Position numbers and translations under genes: made by a program. Positions 1 through 6,531 of a DNA stretch of 7,777 nt are shown here, piece by piece (position 1 is the stretch's first letter; each line of letters begins with the position of its first letter). This stretch comes from JABMPR01 sp964508765 (GTDB taxonomy: Bacteria > Fidelibacterota > UBA8477 > JABMPR01). Under the pieces are notes generated by a model. The model ran no database searches. It was not told where the DNA came from and saw nothing but the letters and a program-made list of their open reading frames with translations. The stretch lies in NCBI GenBank assembly GCA_964508765.1, contig CAZDVD010000071.1, forward strand, positions 1-7,777, written 5' to 3'.

Positions 1-2658
1 TCCCCCCCAGCGAATGGGAATTCTCATCATGGACAAAACCATGCACCAACATGCTATCCAATTCGCTGATTTCAGTAGGGACAATTCGATCAAGCCTCTC
101 ATCAGGTAGATAGCCAGTTCCATTCATAGCGAGGGGTTTAAAAATGACACTATCCGTGAAGGTTTTTAAATCAGTACCTGCCAATTTCTCGATCACCTTG
201 CCCAGGGTGATGAGACCTATATCGGAGTACACATATTTTGTGCCTGGGAGCGTATCTAATTCAGCTTGGAGTACGCTGTCTACCAGGGCTTCCTGAGAGG
301 GGGGCTCCATGGCAAAAAAACGTTTGAAGGGTTTCATTCCGGCTGTGTGTGTCAACAGGTTTTTCAATGTAATGGTTTGTTTCAATGAATCATTGAGTGA
401 ATCGGGTCCTGCAAATTCAGGGAGATAGGAAACCACCGTGGTATCCAGATTGAGTTTGCCCTCTTCATATAGCTTCATGGCTGCTGAAGTGGTAGCAATC
501 ACCTTGGTAACTGAAGCCAGATCAAAAATGTCCCCTCGGTAGGTATGTCTATCGGAATCGTAGGTATGTTCGCCAAAATATTCATGCATAAAAATCTTAC
601 CGTCTTTAGCTGCCAGTAAAACGCCTCCGGGCCAGGCATTTTCTTCTAAAGCCTGATTCACGTAGGGCATAATCTTTCCAGGGTTGGCACCAATATCTTC
701 TGGAGCTACATGCTGAAGGAGAGCTGGTTCCAGCCTGGACTTGACTCGAGTCGTGACACTGGAGAAGGGAATACCACTGCGCTTCAAGCCATCACCATGT
801 CTGGCTATATCAGGAATGGTGATGGGTAGTGTGCCGGTGATATTGGCTCTTCCCAATAGCGCCTTCGCCAGAGCAAGCTGCATCTCTTTTTGATTGCTAT
901 AGGTCACGAAATACGTGGGTATGTCTGGAAAAGCCCTAATTAAGTAGGGTGTGCCAAAACTTGTGACAATCATGTTTGGAGTTTTGCGAGAGAGGGAATC
1001 AACGAATGCACTTTGGATTGCGGATAGAAGGACACGATCCTTATTCATTTTGACACTGCTGAAGATATTCACAATTGCCACTGCAGAATCTGGGATGCTT
1101 GCCAGAACATTGTCATAGGTGGAGGGAAGGTCAGCGTTGTCTAATATGTAGGCAGAAGAATTTTTAAGCGAGTTCTGCAAAGCTGATTGAATGGTTGATC
1201 GGTCGTGGTCAAAGGCCCAGTCGCGGATATCAATGATGTATACATGCTGAGAATCGTTAGGGGTCACTGGAACAAGGTTCTCATTGTCACGAACCAGGGT
1301 AATGGCCTTACTCATGATCTCCCGAGCCACAGATTTGTTATGCTGGGTGCCCAGTCTAGACTGCATATCCGACAGACTTAGCGTTTTCTTTTTATCCAGA
1401 CCCAGTTTTTGTTTAAGGGTCAGAATCCTCACCACTGATTCATCAATACGACTTTCGCTTATCAAACCATCTCTGACAGCTTCTTCAACCCAGTCCACCG
1501 AACCCTTGTAATTCCGATTCTGAATGATGATGTCAGAACCAGCTTTTATGGTCTGGATCAAGGCATAGCGATCTGGAAAATTCCGGGTGATCCCGCCCAT
1601 GGCCATAGCATCAGTAATGATAGCACCCTTAAAACCTTGTTTTTGTCTTAAAATATCATGTAGCCAGTATGGAGACAGGCTGGATGGTATACCAGGTTCC
1701 ATTTGAAATTCACCTGCATCCAGATGACCTACCATGACCAGGTCAATACCTGCATCGATGATGGCCTGGAAGGGTTTGAGCTCCACACTCCATAGACGTG
1801 CTGAATCAGAAGGGATTTTTGCCAGGGATATATGGGAGTCAGTCTGTGTATCACCATGACCTGGATAATGCTTGGCTGTGGCCAACATGCCCTGTGCATG
1901 CAGTCCATCCATAAAGCTGATAGCATAACGTGAGACTTCATCTGGATCTTCGCTGAACGCCCGTGTATTAATGATTGGATTATTGGGATTGTTATTCACA
2001 TCAACAACCGGGGCAAGGGCCAGGTGAATACCCAAGGCGCGTCCTTCCTCAGCAGTAATGCGACCTGCTTCAAAGGCCAGACCAGGATCTCCAGTGGCAG
2101 CCAGTGCCATGGGCCACGGAACCTCAGTACCCGCCCCAAACCTTTTTTGAAGTCCATATTCAAGGTCGGCCTGGACCATGATGGGCACTTTGGATCGGGA
2201 TTGCATTTCATTAAGAAGGGTGAGGGCAGAAGCAGTTTCGCCTCCCCAGACATGGATAAATCCAATTCCATCCGTTTCCAGAAGACCTTCAATTTCCTCC
2301 CACCGGGCTGATTCCGCTGGTAAATAGTTCAAGCTCATGGAATAAACCATCATCTGTGNNNNNNNNNNNNNNNNNNNNNNNNNNNNNNNNNNNNNNNNNN
2401 NNNNNNNNNNNNNNNNNNNNNNNNNNNNNNNNNNNNNNNNNNNNNNNNNNNNNNNNNNCGGGCTGATTCCGCTGGTAAATAGTTCAAGCTCATGGAATAA
2501 ACCATCATCTGTGAAATTTTTTGGCGAAGGGTCAATTTCTTTAATGTTGTCCGTACCCAGGGAGAGGAATCCACGCTGGCTGGTTGACTACTGCAGGTAA
2601 CGAGGACGATCACTGCAATAAATGCAGATGTAAGTCTGAAAATTCGAGAAGTGTTCAT
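1..2658 (-). CDS. nagZ: NagZ-type GH3 beta-N-acetylhexosaminidase fused to AmiE/class C beta-lactamase-like serine hydrolase; lipoprotein-like; 3' end outside window
   Basis: At least 834 residues can be read once the duplicated gap flanks are collapsed; the C-terminus lies beyond base 1. The start ATG (2658) has AGGA six bases upstream. Residues 1-22 form a signal peptide ending in a lipobox-like LVTC (Cys22; Thr before Cys is unusual), so an exported lipoprotein is likely. Residues ~35-365 are the GH3 domain. KHYPGHGDTQTDSH (211-224) matches the NagZ signature, with the Asp222/His224 dyad, and TDAM holds nucleophile Asp298. A linker or GH3 C-terminal-like region follows (~370-600). From ~620 comes a penicillin-binding/beta-lactamase fold with SVTK (Ser664, Lys667), HTAG (719-722) and YSD (759-761). 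The third active-site motif would lie off the window. NagZ removes GlcNAc from muropeptides; in Bacillus subtilis the separate serine hydrolase AmiE then cuts MurNAc from L-Ala. By inference this protein does both. The second activity could instead be an esterase or D-peptidase. Confidence 0.9.
2304..2513. repeat. 55-bp direct duplication flanking a 100-N scaffold gap (2359-2458); probable assembly artefact
   Basis: Bases 2304-2358 and 2459-2513 are identical and the 100 Ns lie exactly between them. As written, the insertion adds 155 bases to the hexosaminidase gene, and the frame shifts by two. Merging the two copies gives an uninterrupted protein across the junction (…QMMVYSMSLNYLPAESARW…). 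This is what two contigs sharing a 55-base end overlap look like after scaffolding with a default 100-N spacer. No biological repeat is implied. Confidence 0.9.
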
Positions 2659-2664
2659 GGGGTG

Positions 2665-2668
2665 TCCT
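2665..2668 (-). promoter_or_regulatory. Shine-Dalgarno site of the GH3-serine hydrolase gene
   Basis: AGGA on the minus strand lies six bases before the ATG at 2658, within the 30-base gap after the TAG stop of the GlmU-like gene. It supports the chosen start and independent ribosome loading within a shared transcript. Confidence 0.7.
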
Positions 2669-2688
2669 GTTACGATTTTGACTAAATA

Positions 2689-3906
2689 CTAAAAATGCGT
2701 GAAGTGTGTATGATCTTCAGCAAGATCTTTGATCAGTTTTATCTGAGCTTTAGATAATGTTAAGGTACGACGTTTCAACATAAGTTCTGCTGTTTGTATG
2801 GCTTTTTCCAGTTCGTGGGTACCATTACCCCACGAAAAAGAGGGTATAGCGCGGGGCGGAAAATCCGCTTGGAAGACATTGCAAAATGCGCCGATAAAGG
2901 TACCGGTATTTAAACGAACACCGATGGCTGTTTTGGTATGGTCACCCATGATGGTCCCAAGAAATTGTCTACCGCTATCATAATTGTTGCCATCCCAGGA
3001 AACGCGGATCTTTTGGTAATTATTCTTCATGTTACTGGTGGAGGTTCCAGCCCCCAGATTTATCCAGGAACCCAGGATGGAATCTCCGAGAAATCCATCA
3101 TGACTTTTGTTGGAGTAAGGATGGATGATACACCCTTTTATTTCGCCACCGAGATTGCAGACTCTCCCCACAACAGATTGCCTGATAGATGTGGAGGGTT
3201 TGAGCGAACTCCGTTTGCCAAGGTAAACGGGACCGACAATGGAGCTGAAGGGACTAATTTTGCAATCCTGATCAATGACAATGGGTCCATGACTGGCGTC
3301 GAGATGTACAAATTTTCCGATTTGAGCCGTATTATGGATAAAAATATTGCGATCCGTGAGGGTAGAAAGATCTGGGGGTAGCTTGGTGAGAATGTTATTC
3401 TCTTCTTTCCAGAGGGCTGTATCAAATTCCACAGCGGGAGCAATAAAATCCAGATAATCCCAGATCCAATTGGTTGGCTTACTACATATTTCGGAGTCAC
3501 ATTCAATTTTTGGCAACCTGTCCATGACCTTGTGGAAGTCGGCTGAAAAATTCAATTCTGATCCAAGTTGGGCCGCTACAATATGATCGTTAATGACAAC
3601 TGCAGCCTTGTCTGAATCATTCAATTTGTCAATTGCGGAGGGATACATCCATGCCGGAGAAGCAGCGTTAAGAAATATAGCATCCCTCTCAGAATTCTGA
3701 TTAATTGGAATTCCAGGATGTTGCTCTGACTGCTGTTTGGCCAGAATGGGTCGTACCCATAGCTGAATTGAATTTTCAGGTAAAACGCGTTGAGCTCTTT
3801 CCAGATTGGAATAAATACCATAGCGAAGTTCTGCAACAGAACGTAGAAGTGATATGGGACCGAAAGGGGAGAGATTCTCAGGTTCAAATAATATGTAGGA
3901 GCTCAT
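2689..3906 (-). CDS. GlmU-like sugar nucleotidyltransferase / left-handed beta-helix acyltransferase (alternative bacterial GlmU type)
   Basis: The protein is 405 residues from the ATG at 3906. Residues ~3-165 resemble the short divergent nucleotidyltransferase domain of the alternative GlmU family seen in Bacteroidota and relatives (ILFEPENLSPFG… then SVAELRYGI). The usual TRP-like triplet reads LRS here. Residues ~186-350 form hexapeptide-repeat strands of a left-handed beta helix. HDGFLGDSILGSW (269-281), NLGAGTSTSN (283-292), FLGTIMGDHTKT (315-326) and IPSFSWG (354-360) match that family well. The expected role is cytoplasmic conversion of glucosamine-1-phosphate to GlcNAc-1-phosphate and UDP-GlcNAc, feeding peptidoglycan and lipopolysaccharide. 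Both activities are inferred from the family; another sugar nucleotide is possible. The frame stays open upstream to 4089, with a TTG at 4050 as the only common start codon there. I prefer the ATG because AGGA lies seven bases before it and family similarity begins there. It is probably co-transcribed with the downstream hexosaminidase gene (30-base gap). Confidence 0.82.
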   Translation of the reverse strand: MSSYILFEPENLSPFGPISLLRSVAELRYGIYSNLERAQRVLPENSIQLWVRPILAKQQSEQHPGIPINQNSERDAIFLNAASPAWMYPSAIDKLNDSDKAAVVINDHIVAAQLGSELNFSADFHKVMDRLPKIECDSEICSKPTNWIWDYLDFIAPAVEFDTALWKEENNILTKLPPDLSTLTDRNIFIHNTAQIGKFVHLDASHGPIVIDQDCKISPFSSIVGPVYLGKRSSLKPSTSIRQSVVGRVCNLGGEIKGCIIHPYSNKSHDGFLGDSILGSWINLGAGTSTSNMKNNYQKIRVSWDGNNYDSGRQFLGTIMGDHTKTAIGVRLNTGTFIGAFCNVFQADFPPRAIPSFSWGNGTHELEKAIQTAELMLKRRTLTLSKAQIKLIKDLAEDHTHFTHF

Positions 3907-4050
3907 AATTTCATCCTGTGTTTTGCTGTAAATACATCCGAGGGGGATGTTTACCTGAGCTTTTATTCCAAAATTATGGAACTCAGATGTCAGGGTTTTT
4001 ACCCATGATAGGTATGCATGTGAATCTAAGCCGGCTCTTTGTTGAATCAA
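3907..4050 (-). promoter_or_regulatory. Probable 5' leader of the GlmU-like/hexosaminidase transcript, with small hairpins
   Basis: If transcription starts near the divergent promoter region, about 145 bases precede the ATG. Three local inverted repeats follow one another. GGGT/ACCC lies at 3993-3996 and 4001-4004. A compound stem has CTGAG/CTCAG (3955-3959, 3982-3986) around TTCCA/TGGAA (3966-3970, 3977-3981). ACATCC/GGATGT lies at 3934-3939 and 3945-3950, about 27 bases before the start codon. An 8-base palindrome AGCCGGCT is at 4029-4036. No known riboswitch class is recognised, and the stems are short, so a regulatory RNA is only a possibility. Confidence 0.3.
3914..3917 (-). promoter_or_regulatory. 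Shine-Dalgarno site that decides the GlmU-like start
   Basis: AGGA on the minus strand sits seven bases upstream of the ATG at 3906. The alternative TTG at 4050 has no comparable site immediately upstream, so this site favours the shorter, 405-residue protein. Confidence 0.65.
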
Positions 4051-4068
4051 TACACAAAGCGATAGTAT

Positions 4069-4095
4069 TAGTAAGTAAAAAAGATTAACTTACTA
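4069..4095. promoter_or_regulatory. Perfect 8+8 bp inverted repeat, candidate repressor operator
   Basis: TAGTAAGT (4069-4076) and ACTTACTA (4088-4095) pair perfectly around an 11-base AT-rich spacer. The spacing from arm centre to arm centre is 19 bases, close to two helical turns, as expected for a dimeric winged-helix repressor. It lies upstream of the leftward leader and about 100 bases upstream of the ROK start. The low GC and lack of a T-run beyond the arms argue against a terminator. Confidence 0.5.
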
Positions 4096-4186
4096 GCCTG
4101 GGAATACAAACTGAAAACGAAGATTGTAAAGTAGACCTCAACAAACTAAAAATTTTGATACAAGATTAGTGTGGTGGTTGAGCTCT

Positions 4187-4190
4187 GGAG
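4187..4190 (+). promoter_or_regulatory. Shine-Dalgarno site of the ROK gene
   Basis: GGAG lies seven bases before the ATG at 4198. The spacer itself contains one of the TTAGTTT half-sites, so a repressor bound there would cover the ribosome-binding region at the DNA level. Confidence 0.65.
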
Positions 4191-4197
4191 TTAGTTT

Positions 4198-5448
4198 ATG
4201 AAAAAATCAAATTTCCATTTCGTCCGTCAAATCAATGAAATCTCTGTTTTGCGTATTGTTCGCGATGAAGGACCTATTTCCAGATCTGAAGTTGCCCGTC
4301 GCATGGGTGTTTCAAAAGTCATCATTGGTGGCATTGTCCGCCGTTTGCTGGGAACCAATATTCTTTTTGAAATTGGTAAGGGTGAGTCCACTGTTCAGGG
4401 TGGCAGACGCCCCGTCATGTTAGAATTCAATGCTGATGCAGGTCTGGCAATTGGTATAGAAATACATTTACACCGGGCCACCATTCTGGTCACGAATATG
4501 AATGCTGAGATTCTCCATGAAGGTGTAGTGAATTTTAATGATAACACCAACCCCAAGGCCATTCTGACCCGGATAGTTAAATCAATCGAAAAGATGGTTG
4601 TTGACCAGGAGAAGATGAATTCAATTCTCGGTGTTGGCATCGCCTTGCCTGGGCTTATTAACTATGAAGCCGGTTCTATTCTTACCACTCACTCCTTAAA
4701 GGATTGGGAAGGCTTTCCTATAAAATCATTTTTCGAGGAAGCGCTGGATACCAAGATTTACATGGAGAATGATGTAAAAACCATTACCCTTGGCGAGTAT
4801 CACTGGGGAGCTGGTCAGCACGCCAAGAACGTGGTTTACATCTGGCTGGGTGAAGGTATTGGAGCTGGAATCATCATTAATGGTGATATTTATAGAGGAA
4901 TTACTGCCTCAGCAGGTGAAGTGGGTTATACCGAAATATCTGCTCGTGGAATTAATCGCGGTAAATTTCCTATTTTATATCAGGATCAGCGTCGTTTTGG
5001 TGAGATTCTCACCACCACGCATTTAGAATACGCCCTACAGCAGGCTGTGAGTGCCAATGGAAGATTGACCCTCCTTAAGGGTTCTGAAATCACATTGCAA
5101 AGCATCGCCTCCGCCGCTAAAAACGAAGATTCTCTGGCGCTTGACGCCCTCAGGGAATTTGGAGAGATTCTTGGGGTACTTACCATTGGTGTGATCAATT
5201 TATTCAATCCAGAATTGATCATCATGGGTGGCCCCGTTATTGACAAGTGTCCAATGGTGCTTGAAACTGCTGCTAAAAGTGCCAAGGCGGATGCGCTACT
5301 ACTGCCTGCCGAAGCGGTTGAGATCAAAGCTGGGGCATTAAAGAATCGAGCCGGTACCCTCGGTGCGGTGGGAATGGTGCTTCAGGATTTGTTTAAGCCA
5401 CCAATTGTTAATTTGGCGACCTATCGCTCACTGATACTACCAGAGTAA
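4198..5448 (+). CDS. ROK-family (NagC/Mlc/XylR-like) transcriptional repressor without the zinc motif
   Basis: The protein has 416 residues, normal for a ROK repressor. Residues ~12-60 form an N-terminal winged helix-turn-helix (ISVLRIVRDEGPISRSEVAR, then recognition helix GVSKVIIGGIVRRLL). A GGRRP linker follows at 68-72, and the ROK sugar-kinase-like domain spans ~80-400. The conserved ENDV with the catalytic-position Asp192, the glycine-rich GEGIGAG (218-224), IIMGGPV (341-347) and the C-terminal AGTLGAVGMVL are present. The first phosphate loop, normally DIGGT, reads EIHLH (88-92), so kinase activity is unlikely. After GEV the usual GH reads GY, and the CxCGxxGC zinc cluster of Mlc, NagC and many ROK proteins is absent (residues 243-265 contain no Cys or His). 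It is divergently transcribed from the GlmU-like/hexosaminidase pair, which suggests amino-sugar control like that of NagC. The ligand cannot be told from sequence. Confidence 0.9.
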   Translation: MKKSNFHFVRQINEISVLRIVRDEGPISRSEVARRMGVSKVIIGGIVRRLLGTNILFEIGKGESTVQGGRRPVMLEFNADAGLAIGIEIHLHRATILVTNMNAEILHEGVVNFNDNTNPKAILTRIVKSIEKMVVDQEKMNSILGVGIALPGLINYEAGSILTTHSLKDWEGFPIKSFFEEALDTKIYMENDVKTITLGEYHWGAGQHAKNVVYIWLGEGIGAGIIINGDIYRGITASAGEVGYTEISARGINRGKFPILYQDQRRFGEILTTTHLEYALQQAVSANGRLTLLKGSEITLQSIASAAKNEDSLALDALREFGEILGVLTIGVINLFNPELIIMGGPVIDKCPMVLETAAKSAKADALLLPAEAVEIKAGALKNRAGTLGAVGMVLQDLFKPPIVNLATYRSLILPE

Positions 5449-5449
5449 A

Positions 5450-5465
5450 ATTTTAGTTTTAAAAT
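5450..5465. terminator. Weak AT-only hairpin between convergent genes
   Basis: ATTTTA (5450-5455) pairs with TAAAAT (5460-5465) around GTTT, between the ROK stop (5446-5448) and the stop of the leftward UVR-motif gene (5470-5472). It could end transcription in both directions, but it has no GC pairs, so its stability is poor. It is the only candidate in the 21-base spacer. Confidence 0.25.
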
Positions 5466-5469
5466 AGAC

Positions 5470-6201
5470 TTACTTAGAAGATTGAGCAATCTGATCTCTG
5501 AGTATGGCTGCTTCTTCATAATTCTCAGAAAGCAAGGCCATCTGTAGCTCAATTTCCAGCTTTTCAAGCACTGGGAGCTCAGTTGGAACACCGTCATCAG
5601 TAATACGGTGCTGCAATTCCCGAAGTTGAAAAATCTCCGGACTCAAGTCAGGTTGAGGATCTTCAAGAACATTTTTATAGACATGTTTGATCTGACGAAC
5701 ACCTGCTTTTAGAATTCTCAATGCTTCCAGCTTGTCATTGTCTTCCAGCTTCAGCATGGTTTTGGCTGAGGTATTCATCATCATCACATAGGGTCGGTGT
5801 TGTTGGCTTGTGATGTTTTCCACGGTGCCAGCGTAATTCGCTATGACATTGAGAATATCAAGATTGTGTCGTGTATCGCGAATAACACCCTGGTAATCTT
5901 TCAACTGATGCAGGCTGAGGTAGCGATGATAATACTGCATCCCTTCCTGTCTCAAATTAAAGGATTGTCTTGGATCAAGAGTAAATTCTTTTTCACTTGC
6001 AGCCATTGATCTATATAAGTCGAGATAGGATCCAAAACCTTCAGGACGAAAGCCATCAGGTCGACCAGAGTATTCCATTTGGATAAGACCGAGATCAACC
6101 CGCATCTGGATTAATTTTCGGTCATCATCTGCCTGAATGATTCGGGCACTAACGGTCAGGGGATCAAAGGGCCATTCTCTTAATATTTTACTTATATCCA
6201 T
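5470..6201 (-). CDS. UVR (UvrB/UvrC) motif-containing protein of unknown function
   Basis: The protein has 243 residues. It opens with MDISKILREWPFDP, then a conserved-looking block VDLGLIQMEYSGRPDGFRPE (35-54) followed by GFGSYLDLY. This layout recalls a family of UVR-motif proteins I associate with Planctomycetes and FCB bacteria. The middle (~90-180) is rich in Tyr, Leu and charged residues and probably helical. Residues ~211-240 (PVLEKLEIELQMALLSENYE, EAAILRDQIAQ) match the UVR motif, the helical hairpin by which UvrB and UvrC interact and which also occurs in McsA and ClpC. No nuclease, helicase or kinase motif is visible, no signal peptide is present, and a cytoplasmic protein-interaction or adaptor role is only a guess. 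The conserved N-terminus supports the ATG at 6201, yet no Shine-Dalgarno sequence precedes it, unlike the three genes to its left. It converges with the ROK gene. Confidence 0.8.
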   Translation of the reverse strand: MDISKILREWPFDPLTVSARIIQADDDRKLIQMRVDLGLIQMEYSGRPDGFRPEGFGSYLDLYRSMAASEKEFTLDPRQSFNLRQEGMQYYHRYLSLHQLKDYQGVIRDTRHNLDILNVIANYAGTVENITSQQHRPYVMMMNTSAKTMLKLEDNDKLEALRILKAGVRQIKHVYKNVLEDPQPDLSPEIFQLRELQHRITDDGVPTELPVLEKLEIELQMALLSENYEEAAILRDQIAQSSK

Positions 6202-6209
6202 CGCGCGTA

Positions 6210-6237
6210 ATTAAATCGCAATATGTGCTTTGTACAA
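6210..6237 (-). promoter_or_regulatory. Possible promoter of the UVR-motif gene implying a leaderless mRNA
   Basis: On the minus strand TTGTAC (6237-6232) and TTTAAT (6215-6210, five of six to the -10 consensus) are 16 bases apart, and TTTAAT ends only eight bases before the ATG. Transcription would then begin at or within two bases of the start codon, which would explain the missing Shine-Dalgarno site. The -35 match is poor (three of six). Confidence 0.3.
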
Positions 6238-6472
6238 CTGTATAGATTTTAAAATTTATTCCAATGCTAAGGATGGTGACGTGCCATGCTTCTTTTGCAA
6301 TAATAACACTTAAACCCATTCATTCGTTCCCTTTGTCCAGTTCAATTTAAACAACTCCCATCACAATTGTCTTTTTCTGCCTTCTCCCTGCTTCAATTGC
6401 GCAATGAACTCCTCGAAGTTCACAATTTCATATCTAGAGCATTTGTCCGGTAACATGAATCCAGATTTGTTT
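6238..6472. other. Gene-free spacer with a palindrome cluster
   Basis: No ORF beyond about 28 codons and no RNA gene are recognisable here. The only structure seen is the 10-base perfect palindrome ATTGCGCAAT (6396-6405). TTC and GAA flank it, with one unpaired base. It directly adjoins an inverted repeat TGAACT/AGTTCA (6405-6410, 6417-6422) around CCTCGA. Function unknown. Confidence 0.4.
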
Positions 6473-6528
6473 CAATTCACAATTCACAATTCATAATTTA
6501 TAACTCATAATTCATAACTCATAACTCA
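6473..6528. repeat. Degenerate heptanucleotide tandem array, eight units, consensus (C/T)AA(T/C)TCA
   Basis: Eight consecutive 7-base units read CAATTCA three times, TAATTTA, TAACTCA, TAATTCA and TAACTCA twice. The drift from CAATTCA to TAACTCA along the array suggests local duplication with mutation. The units contain stop codons in several phases, so the array is not coding. Short heptamer arrays of this kind are known from bacterial intergenic regions (for example the STRR elements of cyanobacteria); I make no claim of identity. Confidence 0.85.
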
Positions 6529-6531
6529 TAG

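Larger units (their letters stand above)
4051..4197. promoter_or_regulatory. Divergent control region with multiple TTAGT half-sites (candidate ROK operator region)
   Basis: This AT-rich spacer should hold the promoters of both the leftward GlmU-like/hexosaminidase pair and the rightward ROK gene. Half-sites of the form TTAGTnnGT occur on the plus strand at 4068-4076 (TTAGTAAGT), 4166-4174 (TTAGTGTGG) and 4191-4199 (TTAGTTTAT). On the minus strand they occur at 4149-4141 (TTAGTTTGT) and 4096-4088 (CTAGTAAGT). From memory, the half-site of the Bacillus XylR operator, also a ROK repressor, starts TTAGTTTGTT; the copy at 4149-4140 matches that stretch. I could not pick convincing -35/-10 pairs for either direction. 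ROK binding here, with autoregulation and control of the leftward pair, is inference. Confidence 0.5.

Noticed and set aside
1284..2311. Several 70-98 codon ORFs on both strands within the hexosaminidase gene
   Set aside because: All are out of frame with, or antisense to, the continuous GH3/serine-hydrolase reading frame, whose motifs are unambiguous.
2350..2658. Separate short 102-residue gene at the hexosaminidase N-terminus
   Set aside because: It is the N-terminal part of the large gene, ended only by translating the N gap and the duplicated flank.
1..2658. Antibiotic-resistance beta-lactamase
   Set aside because: SxxK/YSD folds of this kind are shared with amidases, esterases and peptidases; fusion to a NagZ domain points to cell-wall turnover, not drug resistance.
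2938..3381. Plus-strand ORF of 147 codons opposite the GlmU-like gene
   Set aside because: It lies wholly antisense to a gene with strong family motifs; its translation shows no recognisable domain and it has no plausible ribosome-binding context.
2689..4050. 453-residue version of the GlmU-like protein starting at TTG 4050
   Set aside because: The first 48 residues have no family resemblance, no good ribosome-binding site lies just before the TTG, and ATG 3906 has AGGA seven bases upstream.
4198..5448. Sugar kinase (ROK glucokinase)
   Set aside because: There is an N-terminal winged helix, and the first phosphate loop is degenerate (EIHLH in place of DIGGT), so a regulator is far more likely.
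6264..6470. Small plus-strand ORFs (up to about 28 codons) in the spacer
   Set aside because: They are very short, lack ribosome-binding sites and have no recognisable composition or motif.
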